The translations under genes and the position numbers were made by a program. The notes below the pieces were generated by a model that was not told the origin of the DNA, made no database searches, and saw only the letters and a program-made list of their open reading frames with translations. Positions 36,711-45,985 of a stretch of DNA of 64,000 nt are shown piece after piece. This DNA is from Emergomyces orientalis (Eukaryota; Ascomycota; Eurotiomycetes; Onygenales; Ajellomycetaceae), in contig MOWL01000089.1 in assembly GCA_002110485.1 (NCBI GenBank), positions 1,054,001-1,118,000 of the forward strand, read 5' to 3'. Positions within the stretch are counted from its first letter, which is position 1. Each line of letters begins with the position of its first letter.

Positions 36711-37025
36711 ATGCGGTTATCTTATACGATTGGACCATTACTCGTCGCTCTCATTGCAACTGTTTTTGCTGCTCCCTTTGTCCCCGGACATGCTAGCAAA
36801 TTCAATAAACGAATCGATGAACTTGAGATTCCCTGGGTCAGCGCTTCAGATGAAGCTGAACAAGAACCTACGCAACGCCGCACTGTGGTGGAGTACGAAA
36901 AGCTCAGTATCAATAAACGCCTCCCGAAATTTGGCCTGTGGGCCAGTCCCAAGGAAGAAGCCATGTTTGAGGATAGAAAGACTCCTACCTCTGCTGCTCT
37001 AGCTGCCAGGGACCCTGCCCAATGA
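36711..37025 (+). CDS. Small secreted protein with Kex2-type sites; possible peptide precursor
   Basis: One exon encodes 104 residues. The start MRLSYTIGPLLVALIATVFA is a clear signal peptide with likely cleavage near residue 20-21. Two dibasic Lys-Arg sites follow, at 33-34 (FNKR) and 69-70 (INKR), and an Arg-Arg at 56-57. The peptides after each NKR resemble one another: IDELEIPWVSASDEAE and LPKFGLWASPKEEAM share NKR, an Ile/Leu, a Trp followed by V/A-S, and an acidic EA patch. No cysteines occur after the signal peptide. Kex2-processed, repeated secreted peptides are the hallmark of dikaritin and related RiPP precursors and of fungal peptide signals. Its partner across the shared promoter is a UstYa-family gene, which strengthens that reading. 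The similarity of the repeats is modest and the role is inference. Confidence 0.7.
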   Translation: MRLSYTIGPLLVALIATVFAAPFVPGHASKFNKRIDELEIPWVSASDEAEQEPTQRRTVVEYEKLSINKRLPKFGLWASPKEEAMFEDRKTPTSAALAARDPAQ

Positions 37026-37652
37026 TGAATGGACGAGATGCTCTGGGGCTTCTGCAAGGTGGAGGATAGAAATTTACAGGTGTCACCAAGGAGATCGAAT
37101 TATTGATGCAATGACTCTCGCGTACCCAGCTATATATTTGAAAGATTTGATTCGTTTGAATGTCAATGGGGTTGAATATATATTTTTTAACTGAGGGGAG
37201 AATTGCCATATTCCTCAATTGAATTGGGTATCCGAAACTCACTATTCTTTCTCATTTTTTTTCATTTTTTTTTTTTTTTTTTTTTTTTTTTTGAACAAGG
37301 AGCGACAGCTATTTACAATTCTGATTATAATTATTCGTTACAAAAACTAATAACCAAGAGAAAATGACATGTTCTCACTTCTGCGAGATGGAGACTTGCT
37401 CTTATAGAGTCTCAACTCGCTGCCATTTGGGGCTAATATTGTCGAATTATAGCATGAAAGGGAGAACACATTGAAATGAACATTCTGAGGAAGATTGTCG
37501 GACATGTACGTGTATATATACGTAATGGATAAATGTCGTTATCATTTAACAATCCCGAAAAGCTACTTTTTAATTTCTTCTTGTCTGACTGTTGCGTTGT
37601 TCTGAGAGCTGGGGGAAAAGTGTAGTGGCTGAGAAAAGGGGTTACCGCCGTA
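37026..37652. other. Intergenic region with T28 run
   Basis: Trailer of the small secreted-protein gene, an uninterrupted T run at 37265-37292 and sequence leading to the transposon. No gene is supported. Confidence 0.5.
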
Positions 37653-37800
37653 GGGGACAGATTACTGCCGAAAAGTAGATATTTCCCAACCACCCTAGAA
37701 AATAAACATCAAAACACGGTCAAAAATAGCCAAAATATCCACGAAGTCACTGAATCTTTACTATCGTTAAAATAGCCGTTATAACGTGTTTTTCTCATCA
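37653..37800 (+). repeat. Left terminal inverted repeat of the mariner element
   Basis: 148 bp. Pairs with 38492-38639 in inverted orientation, including the shared blocks AAAATAGCCGTTATAACG, CCCAACCACCCTAGAAA and GCCAAAATATCCACG. The length is long for this superfamily. Confidence 0.85.
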
Positions 37801-37823
37801 AATCTTTGCTACCTGTATTCAAT

Positions 37824-37940
37824 ATGCCTGTCAATGCCCGCCGTACCAAAACCACGAAGGCCTCTGTCTCGCAAGAAGAACCCTACCACCCTCCGTCTTT
37901 TGCATGCCCTTCTCACCTGGCATGGGAACCCTCTTGCTGA
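37824..37940 (+). other. Short plus-strand frame inside the transposon
   Basis: An ATG-started frame of 38 codons (MPVNARRTKTTKASVSQEEP to AWEPSC) begins 24 nt inside the left inverted repeat, mirroring the position of the transposase start at the other end. It is basic at the start and has no recognised domain. It could be the stub of a second gene of the parent element or chance. Confidence 0.25.
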
Positions 37941-38102
37941 TCATTCATATCTTTGATCTGCGGTTCACTTGTTCGCGGCACTCTCATCTAGGAATATTAG
38001 TTGATCAGATTGGTATTGGATGAGTTGAATTCATCATTCTGCTCATAGTTCCTTGTTCTGTTGAGTGGCCACCGGTTCAACTTATTTAACCACATACATC
38101 AG

Positions 38103-38488
38103 TTATTTCATATAGAGATCATTAAATCTGCAAATAACCACCTTTTTCCAGGTTAAATCTAACTTCTTCAGAGCTCTAGATATCGTTCGAGGGGGGAGAT
38201 CAATGCCATATTCATCCTTCACAAAAGAAACAGCTTCATCACGACACGCAGTTTGATATGAAGCAAAGAAGTCCTCCAATCCCCATCGAATTCTTGGGTA
38301 AGCTTTGACTTTGCTCCTCTGGCTGCTTGGGGGCCTTAGCAGTTCCAAAACAGCGAATATTTTTGTCGGATTTGATATACAATGGTCAGGCGGCATTCCA
38401 GGGCCTCCGCGATATGAAGGGCCTTATATCCCTCCTCAAGAAGGCGTACGATTTCGTTGGTGATGAAATCACTGAATTGGGGGGACAT
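38103..38488 (-). pseudogene. Tc1/mariner transposase N-terminal fragment
   Basis: The start codon at 38488 opens MSPQFSDFITNEIVRLLEEG, then a helix-turn-helix-like segment (ALHIAEALECRLTIVYQIRQ). The frame then hits a stop, and a second frame carries on with RSKVKAYPRIRWGLEDFFAS, DEAVSFVKDEYGIDLPPRT and ISRALKKLDLTWKKV, which is the second DNA-binding helix-turn-helix of the family. A frameshift lies near 38340-38360. Nothing of the DDE/D catalytic domain follows before the left inverted repeat, so most of the enzyme has been deleted. The family call rests on the two HTH units and the element structure. Confidence 0.75.
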
Positions 38489-38491
38489 ATC

Positions 38492-38639
38492 TGATGAGAA
38501 AAACACGTTATAACGGCTATTTTAACGATAGTAAAGATTCTGCGAATCCGTGGATATTTTGGCTATTTTGGCCGTGGTTTTAGATGTTTACTTTCTAGGG
38601 TGGTTGGGAAGAATCTACTTTCGGCAGAAATCTGTCTCC
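38492..38639 (-). repeat. Right terminal inverted repeat of the mariner element
   Basis: Inverted partner of 37653-37800, with scattered substitutions and one- to two-base shifts that suggest moderate age. Confidence 0.85.
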
Positions 38640-39117
38640 TCCACAATAATGGGGACAGGGATGGATCTACAAGGTGGCATAATTGAATTACACAGATAAA
38701 CAAATAACTGTTCCCATTGAGATTACAATCTTCCAGCTGTGTCCAAAAAAGGCTGAAAGTGGAAACCTATAGCGTAAGGCGATATCGCACAACAGATAGC
38801 TGTAATACGCCCCCTGAGTAACGCAACTATTGTTTGTGAACAAAGGGCTAAGTAAACATACAATCACAGAATGCAGACGGGTAGCCCCTATATGACAATT
38901 ATATTTTCAGATATAAATTTAAATAATCCCACACGATTTTACCAAACTTTCTTTCACTGCTCATGAATATAAACCCATTCGTTATTTCTACCTCTCACTG
39001 AATCCAGCACCAGCCTCACAGAGACTTTTATTTTCAACCTACCCCATTGCTTTCCTTCGATTTCTTTCGCCTCCTCCACCGCTTCTCCCTACCCCTTCAC
39101 AACGGGAATATCCAGAC
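38640..39117. other. Gene-free stretch upstream of small secreted protein
   Basis: Nothing beyond AT-rich sequence and a pyrimidine-rich leader before 39118 is seen. Confidence 0.5.
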
Positions 39118-39321
39118 ATGAAGCTCATATACGCCCTCACGGCTGCCCTTTTCACTCTTGCTACCACCACGTCAGCCGATCCGCAGCTGCCGCCGCCACT
39201 TGACACCGTAGCGGGTGCTGCCGGCGGCCTTCCCGTTGTTGGGGGACTTGTCGGTGGTGCACCTCCCGTTAAAAGTCGACAAGCTCCAGATGACGATGAT
39301 GATGACGCGGGGGGCGATTGA
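39118..39321 (+). CDS. Tiny secreted protein with Gly/Pro-rich core and acidic tail
   Basis: A single frame of 67 residues starts MKLIYALTAALFTLATTTSA, a textbook signal peptide. The mature part has PQLPPPLDTVAGAAGGLP, VVGGLVGGAPPVKSRQAP and ends DDDDDDAGGD. There are no cysteines. A pyrimidine-rich leader precedes the ATG, as for other genes here. The core looks like GGLP/GGLVGG repeats with one possible basic processing site (KSR). It lies about 2.1 kb beyond the other small secreted protein, on the same strand, separated by the transposon. I do not recognise a family; it may be a cell-surface or secreted peptide. Confidence 0.6.
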   Translation: MKLIYALTAALFTLATTTSADPQLPPPLDTVAGAAGGLPVVGGLVGGAPPVKSRQAPDDDDDDAGGD

Positions 39322-40976
39322 AATTCTATCAAAAACCGTAAGTTAAGTTTAATTTGTTTAATTTACTGACATAGGTCTCGGTGTCTTGACTTAAAATCGG
39401 TGAGCTAACGGTCATAGGGGAGCTGAGGGTCCGGCCTCATCTAGTTCAGTATGGCACGATCGTGAATAATTGAATTTGGATAGGCCGTAGTTGTTGTCTT
39501 TAATGAGAGTTTGTGTTGGTTCATATGACTTGTCGCGTTCGGTGATTGTGTGCTTTATATCGGGGCTGAAATACAGGAAAGTTGCGGGGGTTGGTGTGAA
39601 AAAGTGGGAGGGGAATGGAAGAAGGGTTTTTTGTACCAGATTATATGGGATCATTTGTTTAAGTCAGTTTTGTCGGTAAAATGAAGGTGCATTGCGCATG
39701 TTGCCTGATTTCAAGGGATCTGGAATGATAGAACCTTGTCAATGATATAGATAATTCACAAGCAATATATTAGCGATACTCAAACCTTCAATTGATAGAA
39801 ATATGTACGTACACCGCACCTGTATTTTGCGGAACCACGCCAGGGCATTATTTGTTCACCCAAATGCCTTTAATGGCCTGGTATAGGAGCGGGGAGAGAA
39901 TGTTATTGATAAAGTCGATCAATGGCCGTGACCGAGACGTCGAGTTTATAGGCTCTCTTTTCGTTCGTGCCTACTGAGACGAAGCGGGAAGACGAACGAA
40001 TGAATTATGTCGCTAGGTTTTCATATTGGCTTTGGCCGGGCGAGATGGACATAGCAGATTCATATTGCCGCGCCTCCGCATCCATGAAGCTGTCTGTCTA
40101 TACGGGTTTAAGCTTCCTTTTTTCCTCTAATGGCTATGGATATACCCATTTGCCGGAAACTATGAGTTGATATCCAGGTTCTCCGCCGTATTTGTTGGCA
40201 GAATTCTTCAATTCAAAGTATTCAAAATATATAATAGAATGACCGGGGGATCGACTCTTCAAACACTATTGAGATGGGTATGATGGCTCACCAGATCGCG
40301 GCCTGGCAAACAGCACATATTTTTCCCTAGGTTTAGCTTCCCCAAAAAGCCGTAAGGGGTCTGCACGCTGGTAAAAACTGCGTAAACAAAGCAGGTAAAC
40401 AATCCACACCTGAGGAGGCTCGAACCAAACGCTCTCGGTCGAAAATAGGGGCTGCCTCGGGAACGCCCTTTTATATGATTTGCTTCCCGCGTTACTAACG
40501 CGGGGTCAGCTCGTTGGATTCCCGCTCAGAGTAACCATGGATAGAAACTATACGGACCTATTGATTACTAAGTCTAAGAACTCCCCTGCGATGGGTGGGG
40601 ATGGTTATGCTGCTGCAGAGTACAACCCACGGATTTGCGTAAGAGTGGATGGATGCTGTTCTGCATCGCGTTACGAAGTGATTTAAACTTTGGTCAGCGT
40701 CCCTCGGCTTTCGCAGCAGCATTCAGTCTTGTATACGTATCTATCTCTTACAATGCGAAAGCTGTATCGCTGCTATGCAGATAATCAACTCTGGTAGGAA
40801 ATCGTAGTTCTCGTCGTCGCTTGTGTTTCCCAATGGCTCCTACTCTCTTCTGCGGTTTATCTTTGCTTCCAGCAGTAGGCGACCGAGCCTGAGACCGAGT
40901 GTTAGGAAAAGACAAATGAATAAAATATTGAATAAAATATTTATTGAGTAAACGGCCCATGAAAAGATCCCTCGCG
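39322..40976. other. Gene-free region of about 1.65 kb
   Basis: No frame resembles protein. A short GGCTCGAACC near 40413 recalls a tRNA T-arm but no cloverleaf can be folded around it. The right end is the trailer of the minus-strand regulator gene. Confidence 0.5.
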
Positions 40977-42920
40977 CTACACAAATGTAAAGCCATAGTT
41001 TTCGGGGATCAATAATGGCGGTGCCATTCCATTTGCAAATGGGTATGTCTGCCAGTCAGGAATGAGGCTAGTAAAAAACTCAGAAGCAGTTGAACGCAGG
41101 CTGGGGATGTTGCCCATGAGCCCTTGCGCAAGTTGGATACTACTTGTGCACCCATCGTTAAGTAAGAGACTCTATGTAAGGGTTAGCAAAAACAAGGACT
41201 AAGGTTGCATTTGTATTGGGGTTGGTCAACGCACCGCGCTCTGTTTCCGCAAAATGGATGCACCACCACTGTTGTACGTGTATGGCGAGTTTGAGGAATC
41301 TGGGCCAGTTGTCGTTTCTATAATTGCACACAGCGCTTTGCTCTCAAGCTCGCGGCATAAATCCAGTAAAGCTTGTATCCCATGAGTCTGGTCACGTTCA
41401 ATTCGAGTTAGGGATTTGACGAGGTGAGTAATGTGGCGGACATGAGACAGAGACAGTGCATCCTTCGGGTTCTCAAGAATCTCCGCGAGCAGCGTAATGC
41501 AGGCGGATAGAGGGTAACGCAGAATAAACCTAAGTGGCGATCAGGATAAAGAATTTTGTAGACGATGAAAAAGGAAAATAATTACCAAAGGTGCCCAGGT
41601 TGTTGGGGAGGTAAATATGCTCAACTCGAGACTGAAAGAGTACTGATGGGAGATCTCTTCCAGAGCCACCACAGCCCCCCAAAGAACTAATCACAGCGCG
41701 GTCGCAGAAGTCGAGATTTGCCGCATTATCATCGTAGGTCGAGGGTGACCCCGTTGAAAATGCCATTTCTTTGTCGAATATGAACGAAATCCAGAACGCC
41801 CGCCTACAGCGCTCAGCAGTGGCAGAATCTAGAGCCGAGAAAAGCAAATTCCCATGTAGTCCAAGTGTCAGTGACAGACGTACAGCCGTACATACCAGAA
41901 CAGATGTCGTCCGCGTATCGTTGCACCCTTGCATAAATACAGCCATGGCAAGAAGTGCCTCCACAGCCAAAACGTCCGCTCCTCGAAGCTCAATGGCCGA
42001 ATACACGCTAAATGCGTTCTTGAAATAACACCACGAAAGTTTTGTCATCTCAGCTTGAGAAGATGGGGCTGACCGCGATTGGATTGCAATTGCTATCGCG
42101 GAATTGATCATAGCCCAGCGTGCAGGGTTTTTCCCAGGAGAAGGAGTAGGCTCTGCATAATGCTCTTGAAGGAGATTTATTAAGACTTGAGCATCAAATA
42201 ATGGCAGAAAATAGTTTGTTTTGTCAAAGGCGATTTCAAACATAGATTTAAGTTGAGATTCTGGGGGTAATTGGATGAATACAGGGCAGATGAAAGGGCC
42301 ATAATTTGCTTCAGATATTAAACTGCTCGCGGTGTGTTGCTCTGCCGGAGCTGCAAATAATTTTTCTTTGATACGTATATTATCTTGCCCGCTCGTTAGG
42401 GCCTGTGGTGTAACCGACCTTGATATCAGTTCTCGATTTACCGTCTCATGACGATGTGCACCTTGCTCGACAGTGGGAGCCGGCCTTGCATGACCTGATG
42501 CCACGGGCATATGTGCGGCATACGGGAGACAGCTTTCCAATTCTGCTAGTCTTGCCTCGAGCTGTTCTCCATGTGTTTTTCTAGCAAACAGTTAGCCCGT
42601 TAAAATACATATACGTCGATACCTAGGAACCTCCAAAGAGTACCCACTTTTTCGCTCGACCTCTTCTTCTCACCCCAAGGTAGGTACAAACCACAGAGCG
42701 CTCAGCACACGACGAGCACTTGGGAGAATTGCCGTCGCATCGTTTCTTTCTCTGTTGGCATTGCAGACATGCCTAGCCACGGGAAATTACTAAAAAGTTG
42801 TTCCGCTTTGTGGACTCTCTTGAAACCCAAGCGTTTAAGTTTTCTTACATTGGGGGTCTTTTTCGTACTGTGTTCTTTGGTAGTTGTAACTAAGTCTCCA
42901 TTCTGGTTGGATGTTCCCAT
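40977..42920 (-). CDS. Zn2Cys6 transcription factor, apparently internally truncated
   Basis: A fungal binuclear-cluster activator. Exon 1 (42849-42920) encodes MGTSNQNGDLVTTTKEHSTK and ends TPN. Exon 2 (42648-42772) carries the cluster: Cys-26, 29, 36, 43, 46 and 53 in ACLQCQQRKKRCDGNSPKCS and on. Exon 3 (from 42580) adds the linker coiled coil EQLEARLAELE and the N-terminal half of the fungal-specific regulatory domain, with MFEIAFDKTNYFLPLFDAQ, WAMINSAIAIAIQSRS and RRAFWISFIFDKEMAFSTGS. After FQSRVE the normal long middle of the domain is absent. The next exon (41235-41529) resumes with FILRYPLSACITLLAEILEN and the last (40977-41171) ends YGFTFV. The exon 3 to exon 4 joint lacks a good canonical donor in the right phase. 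The gene may be functional, or a deletion product. It is divergent from the NmrA-like gene. Confidence 0.75.
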
Positions 42921-43493
42921 GTTCGAAAGCACGATCGGATGGAGGACACAGGTTAGTTAGTACCTTGTGCACACGATACGCCAAACCGCGTCGCTGGTGC
43001 CTTGAAACCGAAAACCGAGGGAAATGACCAAGGCTAATACAAAAGAGATCAATCAATCCATCAATCCATGTATAAGCGTGGTAAAGTATTCAAACATCGG
43101 GGGGGTTGGATGTTCAGCTGCAGCCAGCGGAAGCAAAATGTGTCGGAAACAAAATTGCTCCTGACTGACAAAGCAGAAGCTTGGATTATCTGCTAACATC
43201 CGAAGGTAGATCCGCCCGTGTACCTCAGCTTGATACGCTAGCAGTGCACAGCCCAATCACAATCCGGCACCAGCAGCAAGATCCAGCCTTAGCGCCCCTT
43301 TAGTTTCTGAACAAAGGGCCTGGGGATATCTAGATATCAAGATGTTGAGGTGTCTGAGATCAAGGTGCCAAAAACTATATAAATCCCTACTTTGCTCGAT
43401 CACTTTCCATTGTAGACATACTACGCACAACTTCGATCGAGCATTTAAATCTATCTCCAAGGAATTTAATCATCCAGGCATCATCAAAATACA
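42921..43493. promoter_or_regulatory. Divergent promoter of regulator and NmrA-like gene
   Basis: 573 bp between two start codons that face away from each other. Such pairs often consist of a regulator and a target. No CGG-N-CCG palindrome was obvious by eye. Confidence 0.45.
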
Positions 43494-44696
43494 ATGGCCA
43501 TCGTCGCAGTCGCTGGCGGCACCGACAAACTCGGCCAGGCAATCGTGGAAGTTCTGAAAACCACCACTAGCCACATTATCAAGATACTGGCTAGAAATGT
43601 ATGGCCCCCTCGAGTTTCAAATATTAAACACAGGCCCATTTTACTGATTCATCGGGCTGTGTTTTGTTTATGTTGTTTTGTTAATATATATCCTTTAGGC
43701 AAACAATGATCTCTCGGAAAAACTTGGTATTTCAATCATTCCGGCTGAGTACTCCAACGTTGAGTCTCTCAGCAAGTTATTGGAAGACAACAACATAGAC
43801 ACCATCGTTTCTGCAATGTCAGTCGCCGATGATGTGTCGAGCAATTCGCAGCTGAACCTTATTGAAGCGGCTGATCGATCATCGTGCACAAAGCGCTTCA
43901 TTCCAAGCGACTATGGCATCCAAAGCACTGAAGAGTAAGGCATACTATTGTCAGTGATGTGTGTATGAACAAAAGCTGAAAGCCAACCTCTCTTACATAA
44001 AATAGACATGCAGCTTTATTCGAAGTCGTGAAAGGCAAGCTTGCGGCAATCCAGAAGCTTCCGTCCACGAGCCTGGAGTATACATTGGTGTCCAACGGCT
44101 TCTTCATGGATTTCTACGGGCTACCAAAGGTGAAAAGCAACTGCCAACCATTTGTTTTCGCTATCGACATGGCACATAATGCGGCTGCGATTCCGGGATC
44201 GGGCGACACTCCTATGGTATTCACTCATAGCTTCGACGTGGCGAAATTTGTTGCTGCTCTGATCGGCCTGGCTAATTGGCCTAAACGGAGCATCATTATT
44301 GGTGACAAAAAGACATGGAATGAGGTGCTTTCCATCGCAGAAGATGTGAAAGGTATGTTTTATTCGTTCGCTTTTTTCTTTCTCCATGCAACTTTCTTTT
44401 GCGTCGTGTGATTTCTCACCCTGTGGTGAAATTGAAACCATCTAGGCGTCAAATTCCACGTTACATACGACAATGACGAAAAACTGGGCTCGTTCCAGGT
44501 GACCGAGCTTCCATCGCACCTGTCTGTCTACCCATTCTTGCCAAAGGAGCAACTCCAATACATGCTGGCTGTCTTTGGCCGCTGGACAACTGCGGGAGAG
44601 TTCAATCTCCCTGAGCATGACACGCTCAATAGCCGCTTCCCAGAGATCAAAGCACGGACCATGCGGGAGGTAATGGAGCAGGGTTGGAAGGCTTGA
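43494..44696 (+). CDS. NmrA-like / isoflavone-reductase-like NAD(P)-binding protein
   Basis: Proteins of this type are atypical short-chain dehydrogenases: some reduce phenolic compounds, others sense NAD(P) and regulate. Four exons (43494-43598, 43699-43934, 44006-44352, 44446-44696) join to 312 residues, the normal length. The Rossmann start is MAIVAVAGGTDKLGQAIVE, with a GGTDKLG glycine motif. Next come DTIVSAMSV, KRFIPSDYGI (the conserved FxPSxYG-type motif), the VVKGKLAAIQ helix with the usual Lys, TLVSNGFFMDFY and the C-terminal RFPEIKARTMREVMEQGWKA. No break is seen. The neighbouring divergent Zn2Cys6 gene suggests linked regulation. Substrate cannot be inferred. Confidence 0.88.
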
Positions 44697-45985
44697 TGCA
44701 TCCTCCTTTCTTACCATGTGCGTCCGGCCAACTTGGGGGATTGGGGGCAAACCAAACACGTATCACGCCTAAAATATAGGTCTTCAGAGGGGGAAGCGTT
44801 CCTCTAGGTTAGAAATGAATTTCCCATTCGACAATGTTGTGTCTTACCAATGAAACCTCTTCAACTTCCTATTCTTAGTCACTCCATGATACCCAAAGCC
44901 AAGCAGTTTGGTGCTAGCTCCTCACATTTCGTCATTCTTCTATCATTGTACTGTACATTTTGAAATCATGAATTTGCTTCATTAATAGAGGCAACTAACT
45001 TAGCTCATGGCAACAACCACAATAGCACACCCAGTTATGTTATTTCATTTTCAGCAGTTGGGGAGCTCATTGAGTTACAAAATGTTTGAACTACATTGAT
45101 GGCAAGTAGAAGCAGGTGTTCAAATCTACAGGCATAAAAAAATAAGGTCACTCATGAGGATTTACCAAGGGCATGGATTGAATCAATGATTAAATGTTTG
45201 TTAATTTCTAGTGTGATATTATGGAACAGGTAGAAAAAAACGCAAAATCAAATCCCACTCGCCCCGAAATTTTTAATATTTGCAGCAGCTTCTTAAGTAG
45301 AGAGACCAGTACCAATGACTGCAAGACATTGAGCAATGAATGGTTAGTGCTTTATCATTCAAATTGATGCTTTCACGGGAACTGAAATTCTATGCATCTG
45401 TGTAGTTCATGCAGTATGTTACCAATGAGATGTCAGGCATTGAATGATACTAGTATTTCAAAGTAACTTCATCTATTTGTTCAATTTCTACTGTACATTC
45501 TACCAATGGTTGTGTTAAACACCTGATTATTGACTCGGCGCCGAACGGCCACAAAACGGACCACTCAAAGCTCCACCGAATATGTCACTCCTCCTTATAT
45601 CATGGTAGTTGTCTCATTTTTCCTCCTACCTCGGAGGTTTCACTCTTTTGTATGAGAAATTATTAAATATCACATGTAAAATGCCCCTATATAGTAAGAG
45701 CCCCGTAGATATTTAGGAGGGCCAGAGCTCTCGATCCAATTTTATTCGTTTTTCATTCGTACGCTAGCCTCCCACCATATAAAATCTCACATAAATTCAA
45801 ATACGATTAGGAATACATTCCTATTTTTATGTGAGATTTCCTGAGCACGTTCGAATCGAATTCGCTGAGGTCTAATCAGTGGATTGAACTCTCAACCGGA
45901 CTACTACCCTACAGATCAACCTTACTATCCTATATAATATGACAGAGCCCAAGCCAAGGCATACAATCTTGGTTTTTACGAATAT
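44697..45985. other. Gene-free region leading into the copia element
   Basis: Trailer of the NmrA-like gene, one GTACTGTAC motif at 44948-44956, and from about 45560 sequence that may be the leader or a decayed 5' LTR of the retrotransposon. No matching LTR copy was found on the other side. Confidence 0.45.
45782..45839. repeat. Nested hairpin upstream of gag
   Basis: A perfect 14-bp inverted repeat, AAATCTCACATAAA at 45782-45795 and its complement at 45826-45839, encloses a smaller one (AGGAAT/ATTCCT near 45809-45822). It lies about 150 bp before the gag start, within the likely retroelement leader. It could be an RNA packaging or transcription signal, or a separate tiny insertion. Confidence 0.7.

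Larger units (their letters stand above)
37653..38639 (-). mobile_element. Internally deleted Tc1/mariner-type DNA transposon
   Basis: A 987-bp element bounded by 148-bp terminal inverted repeats (37653-37800 and 38492-38639) that match over their whole length with some mismatches and small shifts. The outer end reads GGGGACAGATTACTGCCG on the left and the reverse complement of a near copy on the right. The inner end GTTATAACGTGTTTTTCTCATC is shared. A TA precedes the left end, as for Tc1/mariner target sites; the right flank no longer shows it. Only the N-terminal part of a transposase remains, starting 4 nt inside the right repeat. The catalytic domain is missing, so this copy is non-autonomous. 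Confidence 0.85.

Noticed and set aside
40395..40480. tRNA-like GGCTCGAACC on the plus strand
   Set aside because: The T-arm-like sequence lacks a pairing stem, and no acceptor, D or anticodon arms can be folded around it.
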